Positions 1 to 8,460 of a stretch of 64,000 nucleotides of DNA are shown here, piece after piece. Location of the stretch: positions 1,305,684-1,369,683 of the forward strand of contig NZ_FXWZ01000003.1 in NCBI RefSeq assembly GCF_900184225.1. The letters are read 5' to 3'. A program made the position numbers and the translations under genes. Source of the DNA: Brevibacterium ihuae (GTDB taxonomy: Bacteria > Actinomycetota > Actinomycetes > Actinomycetales > Brevibacteriaceae). The stretch's first letter is position 1. Each line of letters begins with the position of its first letter. The notes below the pieces were generated by a model. It did not search any database. It saw nothing but the letters and a program-made list of their open reading frames with translations, and was not told where the DNA came from.

Positions 1-373
1 CGCCGGTGAGCATGTCGAAGCTGCCCGGCCCCCGGAGGACCCCGTCCGCGGTGCTGAACGGCAGCCGCTCGAGGGTGCCGTGGGGCCACACGGTGTCCTG
101 GTGGTTGACGAGCACGACCCGCGTCGGCCCGGAGCCGAAGCGCAGCCGCAGATGCGTGGTGCCGTCGACGACGAGCGACTCCGGGGCGACGCCGAGGCGC
201 TCCTCGATGAGGGCCGCGAAGTCGGCGGCCCCGCGGGCCACGGCATCCGTGTCGTCGCTCGGGGTCTCGATCGAGATCACCCGTTCGATGTCGGCGAGCA
301 TGTGGGGCAGGGCGTCCTGCGCGGCGGCGACGAGGGCGGGACGGTCGAGTTCGGCGAGGGGTGCGTGCGGCAC
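1..373 (-). CDS. M20-family metallopeptidase (carboxypeptidase G2-like), N-terminal part
   Basis: Only the first 124 codons lie in the window; the rest runs off the left edge. The start is a GTG at 373, with AGGAGG four bases upstream on the minus strand. The reading contains HQDTVWPHGT (residues about 88-97) followed by GPGSFDMLTG, the first metal-binding His-x-Asp block and the following Asp block of M20 zinc peptidases of the glutamate carboxypeptidase (CPG2) type. Members hydrolyse C-terminal glutamate or similar amide bonds with two zinc ions. The catalytic Glu pair and the dimerisation domain are outside the window, so the substrate cannot be judged. It diverges from the ligase gene at 700. 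Confidence 0.8.
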   Translation of the reverse strand, partial: MPHAPLAELDRPALVAAAQDALPHMLADIERVISIETPSDDTDAVARGAADFAALIEERLGVAPESLVVDGTTHLRLRFGSGPTRVVLVNHQDTVWPHGTLERLPFSTADGVLRGPGSFDMLTG

Positions 374-699
374 GGGGCCTCCTGGGCGTCGGCGGTCCCG
401 GTCCGCTGCGGCGCACGGGCCGCGGGACCGGCGGGGCGGCGGGCGCGCCGGGGCGGGTGCCCCGGCGGTGGATCGATGCACTGCCACTGTAGTCCGTCGG
501 CCGCGGGACGGACCCGGCCGTGGGCGTACTGCTGCCGAGGAGGCGGGAGCGGCTCGCGCGGGCGGGGCCGTGACCGCACCGCCGGCGGGGATGCCGGGAT
601 CGCCGGGGTCGCGCCCGCGGGCGTCCCGGCGGGTCTCATTCCGTGTCCGCTCCGTGATTCACCGGTGCCATCCGGGCGCAGGTGTGGTTGTCTGTTCCC
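374..699. other. divergent intergenic region, no gene seen
   Basis: About 326 bases between the divergent M20 peptidase and GCS2 genes. It is very GC-rich (long G/C runs between 400 and 480) and must hold both promoters. A weak TACAGT-like -10 can be read on the minus strand near 490. No conserved frame, hairpin or repeat stood out. Confidence 0.5.
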
Positions 700-2196
700 A
701 TGGGCGATGCCGTTTCCTCACAGCGATACACCCCCGAGCAGCGCACGCGCTACCGGGAACTCCTCAACGCCGACCTGGAGACCTTCGACTCCTACCTCCA
801 GGAGGCGACCTTCGTCGACCACGGGACGATCGGGATGGAGCTCGAGCTCAATCTCGTCGACGAGGAGATGCAGCCGTACCGCGTCAACGAGAAGGTGCTC
901 GAGGCGATCGACTCCCCGGAGTTCCAGAGCGAGATCGGCTCGTACAACATCGAGCTCAACCATCCCGTCCTCCAGGTCTCCGGCACGGGGCTGCGCGAGC
1001 TCGAGTCCGGGCTGCGCGCCCGCCTCGCCGCCGCCCACGCCGGCGCCCGGGCGCAGGGCGCCCGGATCGGGATGATCGGCACCCTGCCGACCCTCACCAC
1101 CGAGTTCCTCGAGGACCCCGCGTGGATGACCGAGGAGAACCGGTACCGGGCGCTGAGCAACGCCGTGCTCGATGCCCGCGGCGAGCTCGTGCGGATCGAC
1201 ATCACCGACCGCGAGTACTACCAGCACGACTTCGCGGACATTGCCCCGGAATCGAGCTGCACCTCGATGCAGCTACACCTCCAGGTCGCCCCCAACCGGT
1301 TCGCCGGAGCCTGGAACGCCTCGCAGGCGATCGCCGGGATCCAGGTCGCGCTCAGCGCGAACTCCCCGCTCTTCATGGGGCGCAAACTGTGGCACGAGAA
1401 CCGCATCCCGGTCTTCAGCCAGTCGATCGACACCCGCACCCCGGAGCTCGTCACCCAGGGGGTGCGCCCGCGCGTGTGGTTCGGCGAACGGTGGATCACG
1501 AGCGTGTTCGACCTCTTCGAGGAGAACGTCCGCTACTTCCCGCCGATGCTGCCGGAGTCGCGCGAGGACGCGGGCACCCCGGTCATGCAGGGCAGCGCCC
1601 CCACCCTCCACGCCCTCAACCTCCACAACGGCACGGTGTGGCGGTGGAACCGCCCGATCTACGCGCCCGCGGAGGACGAGCTCGCGCACATCCGGGTCGA
1701 GAACCGGCTGCTGCCGGCCGGGCCGACGGTCGCCGACATGGTCGCCGACGCCGCCTTCTACTACGGGCTCGTCAAGTTCCTCACCGAGGAGAACCGGCCC
1801 GTCTGGTCCCGCCTGTCGTTCGCCGATGCGGAATCGAACTTCTTCTCCGCGGCCCGCTCCGGCCTGTACTCCCGGGTCGTGTGGCCCAAGGCCGGCCGGG
1901 TCGACGTCGCCGAGCTCGTGCGCACCGTGCTCGCCCCGCGCGCCCGCCGGGGTCTCGCGATGCTCGAGGCCGACGAGGACATGATCGAGCACTACATGTC
2001 GATCATCGAGGAGCGCGCCCGGACCCGGCAGAACGGCGCCACCTGGCAGCTGCGCACCCTCAACGCCCTCAAGCCGCGCGTCACGGAGCCGGACACCCCG
2101 GAGCGCCGGGCCGCGCTCGCCCGCGTCATGGAGCTCTACCTCACCCATCAGCAGACCGAGGAGCCGGTCCACACCTGGCCCGTCGGCGACGTCTGA
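700..2196 (+). CDS. glutamate-cysteine ligase, GCS2 family
   Basis: A 498-residue protein of the GCS2 (carboxylate-amine/glutamate-cysteine ligase) family, which joins a gamma-carboxyl to an amine using ATP. Visible family features are GMELELNLVDEE near residues 45-56, the acidic metal/glutamate-binding strand, and SCTSMQLHLQVAP near 187-199, the central beta-strand block. In actinobacteria such enzymes make gamma-glutamylcysteine-type intermediates, for example for ergothioneine, or act on unknown substrates; no egt or msh genes are nearby to decide. The start is uncertain: ATG at 700 was chosen over an in-frame GTG at 682 because the six extra residues (MWLSVP) look non-conserved; neither has a good ribosome-binding site. 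The next gene starts 65 bases downstream. Confidence 0.85.
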   Translation: MGDAVSSQRYTPEQRTRYRELLNADLETFDSYLQEATFVDHGTIGMELELNLVDEEMQPYRVNEKVLEAIDSPEFQSEIGSYNIELNHPVLQVSGTGLRELESGLRARLAAAHAGARAQGARIGMIGTLPTLTTEFLEDPAWMTEENRYRALSNAVLDARGELVRIDITDREYYQHDFADIAPESSCTSMQLHLQVAPNRFAGAWNASQAIAGIQVALSANSPLFMGRKLWHENRIPVFSQSIDTRTPELVTQGVRPRVWFGERWITSVFDLFEENVRYFPPMLPESREDAGTPVMQGSAPTLHALNLHNGTVWRWNRPIYAPAEDELAHIRVENRLLPAGPTVADMVADAAFYYGLVKFLTEENRPVWSRLSFADAESNFFSAARSGLYSRVVWPKAGRVDVAELVRTVLAPRARRGLAMLEADEDMIEHYMSIIEERARTRQNGATWQLRTLNALKPRVTEPDTPERRAALARVMELYLTHQQTEEPVHTWPVGDV

Positions 2197-2261
2197 ACCG
2201 GCGCGCGGGGTGGCGGTGCCGCGCGGGTGACGGGCCGGTGCGCGTGTGGCACAGTGAGGGC

Positions 2262-3575
2262 ATGAACGACTCGACCCCCTCCGCCGCGGCGACCCCGCGC
2301 ACGGGGACCGCCCCGCTCGCCCCGCAGTCCTCGGATCCCGCCGCGGCGCCCGGTGCCGCGCGGCCGCCCAGGATCTCCGACCGCGCCCGCGGCGTGCCCG
2401 CCTTCGCGGTGATGAACATCATCGAGCGCGTCGCCGAGCTCCGGGCCGCTGGCGCCGAGGTCATCTCCCTGTGCGTGGGCGAGCCCGCCCAGGGCGCGCC
2501 GGCCGGGGTCCGGGCGCGCGCCGCCGAAGTGCTCACCGACGGGACCGAGCTCGGGTACTCCCCAGTCCAGGGCATCCGTCCGCTGCGCGAGGCGATCGCC
2601 GGCCACTACCGGCGCTGGTACGGGCTCGATGTCCCGCCCGAGCGGGTGTTCGTCACCACCGGCTCCTCGGGCGCTTTCACCATGACCTTCCTCGCCCTGT
2701 TCGACGTCGGCGACCGCGTCGCCCTCGCGCGGCCGGGGTACGCGGCGTACAAGAACATCCTCGCCGCGCTCGGCTGCGAGGTCGTCGAGCTCGACTGCGG
2801 GGTCGAGGAGCGGTTCCAGCCGACCGTCGAGCTCCTCGACCGCGCACACGCCGAGGCGCCGCTGTCCGGGCTGCTCGTCGCCTCCCCGGCGAACCCCACG
2901 GGCACCATGCTCGACGCGGCGCAGATGCGTGAGCTCGCCGACTGGTGCCGCGAGCACGATGTGCGGCTGATCTCGGACGAGATCTACCACGGCATCACCT
3001 TCACCGACTCGACCGGCGAGACGGCGCTCGCCTTCGACGAGGATGCGGTCGTCATCTCTTCGTTCTCGAAGTTCTGGGGCATGACCGGGTGGCGGCTGGG
3101 CTGGACGATCCTGCCGCAGGACCTCGTCGAACCGTGCCTCGCGATCACCGGGAACCTCACGCTGTGCCCGCCGGTGCCCGCCCAGCATGCCGCGATCGAG
3201 GCGTTCACCGATGCCGCCTACGCGGAGGGCGAGCACGCGGTCGCCGGCTTCGCCGCGGCCCGGCAGTACGTCCTCGACGCGCTCGACGAGCTCGGCTGGC
3301 GCGACATCGCGCCGGCCGACGGGGCGTTCTACATGTACGCGCGGATCGACGGCGTGCTCGGCCCGTACCCCGACGCCACCGCGTGGTGCGCCGCGCTCCT
3401 CGAGGAGGAGCACGTCGCGCTCACCCCGGGTCTCGATTTCGACTCCGTCCACGGGAACCGCTGGGTCCGGCTGTCGCTCGCCGCAGGACCCGAGCGGACG
3501 CACGAGGCGCTCGGCCGGGTCCGGCGCTTCCAGGAGCGCCTCGCGAGCCGGGCGGGCTCCGCCGCGCACGCATGA
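2262..3575 (+). CDS. class I/II pyridoxal-phosphate aminotransferase
   Basis: A 437-residue fold-type I aminotransferase of the aspartate/alanine aminotransferase group. Key blocks are GYSPVQGIRPLREAI (substrate and PLP entry), SPANPTGTM (PLP-binding Asn), SDEIYHGITF (Asp and Tyr contacting PLP) and SSFSKFWGMTGWRLGW, whose Lys270 should form the Schiff base. The first 35 or so residues are a low-complexity Ala/Pro/Thr extension not expected in the family. ATG 2262 was chosen because homology begins only at about residue 38 and a CACAGT box lies six bases before it, so transcription may be leaderless. The stop overlaps the next start by four bases (ATGA), so it is translated together with the EamA transporter, which may export the product or an amino acid. 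Confidence 0.88.
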   Translation: MNDSTPSAAATPRTGTAPLAPQSSDPAAAPGAARPPRISDRARGVPAFAVMNIIERVAELRAAGAEVISLCVGEPAQGAPAGVRARAAEVLTDGTELGYSPVQGIRPLREAIAGHYRRWYGLDVPPERVFVTTGSSGAFTMTFLALFDVGDRVALARPGYAAYKNILAALGCEVVELDCGVEERFQPTVELLDRAHAEAPLSGLLVASPANPTGTMLDAAQMRELADWCREHDVRLISDEIYHGITFTDSTGETALAFDEDAVVISSFSKFWGMTGWRLGWTILPQDLVEPCLAITGNLTLCPPVPAQHAAIEAFTDAAYAEGEHAVAGFAAARQYVLDALDELGWRDIAPADGAFYMYARIDGVLGPYPDATAWCAALLEEEHVALTPGLDFDSVHGNRWVRLSLAAGPERTHEALGRVRRFQERLASRAGSAAHA

Positions 3576-4462
3576 CCCGCACCCTGCCCGCACCCGCGCT
3601 CGTCGTGGTGGGGGCGGTGCTGCTCGGCTCCTCGGCGGTGTTCGTCGCCGTCTCCGGTGCGAACGCGACGACCGCGGCCTTCCACCGCTGCTTCCTCGCC
3701 GCGCTCGTGCTCCTGCCGCTCGCGCTCCTCGAGGTCCGCCGGCGGGGCCGCCCGCGCGGAGCGATGCTCGGGGTCGCCGCCGCCGGGGGCGTGTTCCTCG
3801 GTGCGGACTTCATCATGTGGGCCCAGGCCGTGCTCGACACCGGTGCGGCGGTCTCGACCCTCCTCATCAGCACCCAGGTGTTCGTGTTCCCCGGGCTGCT
3901 GTGGCTGCTCCACCGCGACCGACCCTCGGTCCAGTTCCTCGTCGCGCTGCCGGTCATGGTCGTGGGCCTCGTGCTCGCCGCGGGGATCCTCGGCGCCGAC
4001 CCGTTCGCGGTCGACCCCCTGCGCGGCGGCATCCTCGGCGTGCTCGCGGGGGTGTGCTACGGCGTGTACCTCTACGGGAACCACCGCTGCCGGGTGATCG
4101 ACGCGCGGTTCATCGCGGTTCCGGTCGCGGTGTCGACGAGCGCGGCGGCGGCCACGGTCGGCGTCTACGGCGCGGTCACCGGCTCCCTGCTCCTCGTGCC
4201 GACCGCGGACATGGTCGGCTGGCTCGTGGCGCTCGCGCTGCTCGGCCAGGTGCTCCCGTGGCTTCTGCTCAGCGCTGCGGCGACCGGTGTGCGCGCCGAG
4301 GTGGGCGCCTCCCTCATGCTCCTCCAGCCGCTCTCGGCGCTCGTCCTGGGCGTGCTGCTCGCCGGCGACGAGCCCGCGCTCGGACAGCTCGTCGGCATGG
4401 GGCTCGTGGCGCTGAGCGTGTGGTGGGTGTCCGGCGGTCGCCGGATGCTCTCCCGGCGCTGA
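3572..4462 (+). CDS. EamA/DMT-family transporter
   Basis: A 296-residue, almost wholly hydrophobic protein with about ten membrane segments in two repeated halves, as in the drug/metabolite transporter (EamA, RhaT-like) superfamily. Small-residue-rich helices such as VVVGAVLLGSSAVFVAV at the N terminus and a QPLSALVLGVLLAGDEP block near the C terminus (the typical glutamate-containing helix of EamA) support the call. It sits in the inner membrane and probably exports a small metabolite. The start codon overlaps the stop of the aminotransferase gene, so the two are translationally coupled and plausibly act on the same amino-acid-like compound. Substrate unknown. Confidence 0.85.
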   Translation: MTRTLPAPALVVVGAVLLGSSAVFVAVSGANATTAAFHRCFLAALVLLPLALLEVRRRGRPRGAMLGVAAAGGVFLGADFIMWAQAVLDTGAAVSTLLISTQVFVFPGLLWLLHRDRPSVQFLVALPVMVVGLVLAAGILGADPFAVDPLRGGILGVLAGVCYGVYLYGNHRCRVIDARFIAVPVAVSTSAAAATVGVYGAVTGSLLLVPTADMVGWLVALALLGQVLPWLLLSAAATGVRAEVGASLMLLQPLSALVLGVLLAGDEPALGQLVGMGLVALSVWWVSGGRRMLSRR

Positions 4463-4487
4463 GCCGCGACGACGCCGGTGCGGTGAG

Positions 4488-4559
4488 CGGCGCTCGGCCG
4501 GCGACGGGCGGTCGTCCGGGCCTCGGCGCTCGGCCGGCGACAGCGTGGTCGCCCGGGGC
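4488..4559. repeat. 36-bp tandem duplication
   Basis: Two adjacent 36-base units (4488-4523 and 4524-4559) begin with the identical 18-mer CGGCGCTCGGCCGGCGAC and diverge at several positions later. They lie between the convergent EamA and ArsR genes. Both can fold GC-rich stems, so they may help terminate transcription. Confidence 0.7.
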
Positions 4560-4581
4560 CCGGTGCCGAGCCCGCCCCGGT

Positions 4582-4971
4582 TCAGTCCTCGACGGCTTCG
4601 GTCGAGTGCTCCATCGCGTCGAGGATGATGTGGGCGACGTGGTCGTCCTTGAGGCTGTAGATCGCCTCGCGGCCCGAGCGCTGGACGCTCACGAGGTGGA
4701 GCCCGCGCAGGAGCTTGAGGTGCTGGGACACGAGCGGCTGCGACAGGCCGGTGAGCTCGACGATGTTCGTCACCGTCGATCGTCCGTGGGAGAGGACGAG
4801 GAGGATGCGCAGGCGCGAGGGGGTGGCGAGGGCCTTGAAGACCTCGGCGGTCCGTTCGATCGCGGCGATGTCGTCGACGTGATGGAGTCCGTCGTGCGGT
4901 CCGGTGCTCGGATCGACGGGCTCGGCGACGTGGGTGCCCGGACGGGCGGGGGTGACCGGCGGATGAGTCAT
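4582..4971 (-). CDS. ArsR/SmtB-family repressor with zinc-type alpha-5 site
   Basis: A 129-residue winged-helix repressor. The recognition helix region LSQPLVSQHLKLLRG (about 76-90) is typical of ArsR/SmtB. Near the C terminus Asp109, His111, His122 and Glu125 reproduce the D-x-H-x10-H-x2-E pattern of the alpha-5 site that binds Zn(II) or Co(II)/Ni(II) in SmtB, CzrA and NmtR. No alpha-3 cysteine site is present: the protein has no Cys. The family is known to leave its operator when metal binds. The first 30 residues are His/Pro-rich and non-conserved. No metal transporter gene adjoins it, so it may act on itself or at a distance. A weak purine-rich stretch precedes ATG 4971. Confidence 0.88.
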   Translation of the reverse strand: MTHPPVTPARPGTHVAEPVDPSTGPHDGLHHVDDIAAIERTAEVFKALATPSRLRILLVLSHGRSTVTNIVELTGLSQPLVSQHLKLLRGLHLVSVQRSGREAIYSLKDDHVAHIILDAMEHSTEAVED

Positions 4972-5084
4972 GGACGGAATGGTACACCTCTCGCGGCCGG
5001 CGGCGAGGAGCCGCTGATGCGAGGTCCGGTGAGCGGGATCGTCGCAAGGTGGGCGGTCGTGCCCGGCCGTGCGGCGCGGGGTGC

Positions 5085-5212
5085 GATCCGGGTGCGCTCA
5101 CGCGATCGGCCCGGGTGCGCCCACGCGATCGGTCCGGGTGGGGCCGGATGATCGGTCCGGGGGTTCAGGTGGTCGGGGGGTCGGACTGTCGGTCCGGGGG
5201 TTCAGACGATCG
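5085..5212. repeat. degenerate 23-bp tandem repeat array
   Basis: Units with core GATCGGtCCGGGkG start at 5104, 5127 and 5150, exactly 23 bases apart, with looser copies at about 5085 and 5187. The 15-mer GGTCCGGGGGTTCAG occurs twice. The last copy contains the stop codon of the lysozyme-like gene (5202-5204), so the array has spread up to, and slightly into, the coding end. Confidence 0.7.
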
Positions 5213-6083
5213 GTCGGACTCCGGTCTGGGTCGACAGGAGCTCGAGCGCGAGGCCCTCCCACTGCGCGTACGCGTCCGGATAGGCCGAGCGCTGGACGGC
5301 CTGGGCCGCCTCGGTCGGACTCATCGACTCCCAGTCGCGGATGTGCGCGAGGCCGGGGTTCGCGACCTCGGGATTGACGCCGTAGAACGCCTTGGCCGCC
5401 CAGACGGGATCCTGCACCTGATCCGCGGTTCCCCACCCCTGGGACGGGCGCTGCTGGAACAGGCCGAGGGAGTCGCGGTCCCCGTGGTCGAGGTTGCGCA
5501 GCGAACTCTCCTGCATCGCCGTCATGAGGGCGATGGTGATCGCGTCGTCGGACAGCTCGGCACCGCGGCCCACGGCGATGATCGTTCGCGCATTGTCGAT
5601 CTGGGCGCTGCTGAGTCGGTCCACGCTGCCATCCTCCCACTGCCGGATGAGGGAGGGCGAGGGGCCGAGGAGCGCATCGGACGCCCAGCTCAGGGCCATG
5701 ACCGCGACGAGGAAGCCGGCGGCCACCACGAGGCCGATGGCCGAGCCGCGGACGTGGCCGGCGCGGCGGGTTCGACGGCGGCGCCGTGCGGTGCCCGCGC
5801 GGGGTGCGCTCCGGGTCGACGCCGTGCGACGTGGGGCGCTGCGCGAGCCCGCTGTGCGCGGCGCAGAGGTGCGGGTCCCGCCGTCGCGGGAGGCGGTCTG
5901 CCGCGCGGAGCTCGTGCGGTCGGCCGGACGTGCGTCCCGGCGACCCGCGGCGACGGATGCGGCGGTGCGGACTCCTGCGGACCCTCGAACGCCGGACGTG
6001 CCGGTGCTCCGCGCCGACGATCGCTGATCGGTGCGGCGCGCCGGAGTGCGGCGGGCGGGAGTGCGCGGGGACATCCGCCCCAT
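5202..6083 (-). CDS. membrane-anchored lysozyme/transglycosylase-like protein
   Basis: About 293 residues in three parts: a basic, disordered Arg/Ala/Thr/Ser N terminus of about 110 residues; one transmembrane segment (GSAIGLVVAAGFLVAVMALSW); and an exported C-terminal domain with TAMQESSLRNLDHGDRDSLG then LFQQRPSQGWG. This Glu-containing block is typical of a lysozyme-like fold common in actinobacteria, often attached to cell-wall enzymes. The likely role is peptidoglycan binding or cleavage outside the membrane. The Glu in MQESS is the candidate acid. Start choice is weak: ATG 6083 was preferred to GTG 6113, and ATG 6074 is also possible. The 3' end runs into the tandem repeat array. Confidence 0.72.
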   Translation of the reverse strand: MGRMSPRTPARRTPARRTDQRSSARSTGTSGVRGSAGVRTAASVAAGRRDARPADRTSSARQTASRDGGTRTSAPRTAGSRSAPRRTASTRSAPRAGTARRRRRTRRAGHVRGSAIGLVVAAGFLVAVMALSWASDALLGPSPSLIRQWEDGSVDRLSSAQIDNARTIIAVGRGAELSDDAITIALMTAMQESSLRNLDHGDRDSLGLFQQRPSQGWGTADQVQDPVWAAKAFYGVNPEVANPGLAHIRDWESMSPTEAAQAVQRSAYPDAYAQWEGLALELLSTQTGVRPIV

Positions 6084-6222
6084 GGTAGCCAGGGCCGCTG
6101 GGAGAATCGGCACAGCACGGGGGCGCGGCGGGCGTCATCGCGCTGACGGCTGTCCCGCGCCCGGCCCGGAGGGGTGCGGAGCCGAGCAGCTCTTGGGCCG
6201 GGCGGACGCCGAGCCGTGCTGC

Positions 6223-6987
6223 TCAGGAGTCCTTGCGGGTGAACGCGGCGATCCGGTCGCCGGCATCGGGGCCCTTGCCCCGCGATTCGAGCACCTCGTA
6301 CTGCAGCCCGGCGTCGAGCGGCATCCCGTCGGTGGTGTGGAGGAGGTGCTTGTTCGCAGCGTGTGAGAACGCGGAGTTCTCAGCGATCCGGCCGGCGAGC
6401 GCGGCGATCTCGGTGTCGAACTCGGGTGCGGGGACCGCGTACTCGGCGAGGCCGATCCGCACCGCCTCGGCGGCGTCGATCATGTCCGCAGTGAACATCA
6501 GGCGCTTGGCCGTGGCCGGTCCCACCCGGCGGGGCAGGCGCTGGCTCATCCCCCAGACCGGGGTGAGCGCCCATTTCGCATGGGTGTCGCCGAACCGGGC
6601 GGAGTCGGCGGCGAGGATGAAGTCCGCGGCGAGGGCGACCTCGAGCGCTCCGGTGTAGCAGTGGCCGTGCACCGCGGCGATCACCGGCTGGGGGAGCCGC
6701 TCGAGCATCCGCAGCGTCTCGCTGTGCCAGCCGCGGGACGGCGTCGATTCGCCCGCCGCGATGTCGGCGAGGTCGTGGCCGGCGGAGAAGCACTTCCCGG
6801 CGCCGCGCAGGACCACGCACGCGACCGAGGCGTCGGCGGCGAGGTCCTCGACGTGCGCTCGGAGCTCGCGGAACATCGCGACGGTGAGGGCGTTGAGCTT
6901 GTCGGGACGGTTGAGCGTGAGCAGCGTCCACCCGTCGTGGTCCTCGCGGAGGACGAGGGCGGATGCGGGGGCCTCGGCGGCGGTCAT
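6223..6987 (-). CDS. enoyl-CoA hydratase/isomerase (crotonase) family protein
   Basis: A 254-residue crotonase. ATG 6987 is preferred over an upstream in-frame GTG because GAAGGAG sits seven bases before it. CFSAGHDLADIA (about 66-77) is the CoA-binding and oxyanion-hole block. In the second block, TGALEVALAADF, Glu116 matches the first catalytic glutamate of enoyl-CoA hydratase. The second catalytic glutamate is missing: the equivalent stretch RFGDTHAKWAL has His where FGQPE has Glu. That argues against ordinary hydratase activity and for an isomerase, hydrolase or other crotonase reaction. It stands alone between a cell-wall gene and membrane genes, so no pathway can be assigned. Confidence 0.82.
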   Translation of the reverse strand: MTAAEAPASALVLREDHDGWTLLTLNRPDKLNALTVAMFRELRAHVEDLAADASVACVVLRGAGKCFSAGHDLADIAAGESTPSRGWHSETLRMLERLPQPVIAAVHGHCYTGALEVALAADFILAADSARFGDTHAKWALTPVWGMSQRLPRRVGPATAKRLMFTADMIDAAEAVRIGLAEYAVPAPEFDTEIAALAGRIAENSAFSHAANKHLLHTTDGMPLDAGLQYEVLESRGKGPDAGDRIAAFTRKDS

Positions 6988-7175
6988 CGGGGTGCTCCTT
7001 CGGGACGCGGCGGTGGTCTTCACCGTAGGGGAGTGTGATTCCGGTCACAATTGACTGTTTCGCCTCCGGGCGAGGGTGTCGTCCGCGGGTCCCGGCGGTG
7101 TCCCGCACCGCGCGCGCCGGAACCGCCGGTTCCCGGATGTTTGCCGGGTGGGCGGCGCCTTGGAATGATGGGCGC

Positions 7176-7499
7176 ATGCGCTATGTCGTCGCCATCGCCG
7201 CCGCCGCCCTCGTCACCTACGGGGCGCACCTCGTCACCGGGTTCGGGAACCTGCCGCGCCCGTGGGGCAGCCTCGGCCTCGGCACGATCGCCGGCCTCGT
7301 GCTCGTCGCGGTGCTCCTCGTCTGGGAGCACCGGAGCCCGAGCGAGGACCATGAGGTGCGCGACCGGCGCCTCAAGGTCGAGGAGGCCGCCCGCGAGGAG
7401 GCGCGCGAGCTGCGCCGGCAGCAGAAGCGCGACGGCTCCTGGAACCGGCCGATCGACCCCGAGGCGCGACCGCGGACCGACGAGCCGGGAGCCCCGTGA
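7176..7499 (+). CDS. small two-helix membrane protein, unknown function
   Basis: A 107-residue protein I cannot assign to a family. Two hydrophobic segments (residues 1-23 and about 31-51) are followed by a charged Glu/Arg/Lys-rich tail with heptad-like spacing (DRRLKVEEAAREEARELRRQ), probably a cytoplasmic helix. An AATGAT -10-like box lies seven bases before ATG 7176, so the mRNA may be leaderless. The stop overlaps the GTG start of the DUF1345 gene by four bases. The two proteins are therefore coupled and may form a complex. Confidence 0.7.
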   Translation: MRYVVAIAAAALVTYGAHLVTGFGNLPRPWGSLGLGTIAGLVLVAVLLVWEHRSPSEDHEVRDRRLKVEEAAREEARELRRQQKRDGSWNRPIDPEARPRTDEPGAP

Positions 7500-8287
7500 C
7501 CGGCGACGCCGCCGACCCCGATCGCCCCTCGCGGCGATCCCGTCGGGCGTCGGCGGAGGGGGACGGGAAGGTTCCCCGGCGCTTCTCCGACACGCTCCGC
7601 GCGAACGTCGCCGCAGTCGTCGGAGCCGCCGCTGCCACCGCGCTGACGATCAGCGGCCTGTTCGACGGCTCGCTCTCCGCGGCTGTGGGCGACGGCGGAC
7701 TGCAGAAGTATTTCCAGCTCATCTTCATCCCGTACTACATGATCTTCTGGGTCGCCTTCGTCCTCGTCTACGTCACCTTCACCCACCTGGTATTCATCCG
7801 GCCCCGGCGCGAGGAGCTCGTGCGGATCGCCGCCGCCCAGAGCCGGAGGCGGCCGACGCTGTGGTCCCGGCTGCTGGGGTACGGCGGCGCGGGGTCGTGG
7901 ACCGTGGCCGGTGCACTCGTCGCCGCCCTGCTCACTCTGGGGGTCGCACAGACTGCGGCGTTCCGCGCCGACCCGCTCTTCATCCTCCTCGGGATGGCGA
8001 CCGTCGCGGCCTCGTGGTTCGTCATGGTCTACTCGTACGCCCTCCACTACCTGCGGCTCCACACGGGCGGGGAGCGGATCGACTTCGATCTCCTCGAGCC
8101 GCCGGTGTTCGGCGACTACCTCACCATGGCGTTCATGATGTCGACGATGGCCTCGACGCTCGGGGCGCGGATCCGGACCCGTGCCGGGTGGCGGGCGGCC
8201 CGCGAGCACACCGTCCTCGCCTTCGCCTTCAACGCCGTCATCGTCGCGATGACGGTGTCCCTCCTGTTCGGCGGTCTCGCACAGTAG
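7496..8287 (+). CDS. DUF1345 family membrane protein
   Basis: A 263-residue membrane protein with about five hydrophobic segments after a basic N-terminal tail of about 35 residues. The block PVFGDYLTMAFMMSTMAS followed by a late FNAVIVAMTVSLL helix is diagnostic of DUF1345. The family has no firm biochemical function. It starts at a GTG inside the stop of the upstream small membrane protein gene (GTGA overlap), so both are made together in the inner membrane. A gap of 173 bases separates it from the next gene, which has its own promoter-like sequence. Confidence 0.82.
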   Translation: MTGDAADPDRPSRRSRRASAEGDGKVPRRFSDTLRANVAAVVGAAAATALTISGLFDGSLSAAVGDGGLQKYFQLIFIPYYMIFWVAFVLVYVTFTHLVFIRPRREELVRIAAAQSRRRPTLWSRLLGYGGAGSWTVAGALVAALLTLGVAQTAAFRADPLFILLGMATVAASWFVMVYSYALHYLRLHTGGERIDFDLLEPPVFGDYLTMAFMMSTMASTLGARIRTRAGWRAAREHTVLAFAFNAVIVAMTVSLLFGGLAQ

Positions 8288-8402
8288 GCCGCGCGGGGCC
8301 CGCCCAGGGTCCGCGGCGCGCACCTGTGACCTCGGCGTCGGCCGTCGTGGACCGTTGCCGGACTTTTACCGAAACTCGAACGCTCGGTCGTCCGACCTGC
8401 CT

Positions 8403-8408
8403 TAGGCT
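8403..8408 (+). promoter_or_regulatory. putative -10 element for the acyl-CoA synthetase gene
   Basis: TAGGCT matches the actinobacterial TAnnnT -10 pattern, 52 bases before the ATG at 8461. A GC-rich stretch just upstream (about 8367-8392) contains the half-related motifs CGAACG and CGGTCG that could be a TetR-type operator. No -35 is convincing. Confidence 0.35.
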
Positions 8409-8460
8409 GTGATCCACAGCACACCGATGTGCTCCACGACGACGTGATGAGAGGTGCGAT

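Noticed and set aside
6-3575. One 1189-codon plus-strand frame covering the first three genes
   Set aside because: Only its last 438 codons (from 2262) read as a protein family. The rest is Arg/Pro-rich noise overlapping the GCS2 gene in another frame, as expected at 70% GC.
5085-5212. CRISPR-like regular spacing of repeats
   Set aside because: Units are adjacent and degenerate with no unique spacers, and no cas genes occur. It is a simple tandem repeat.
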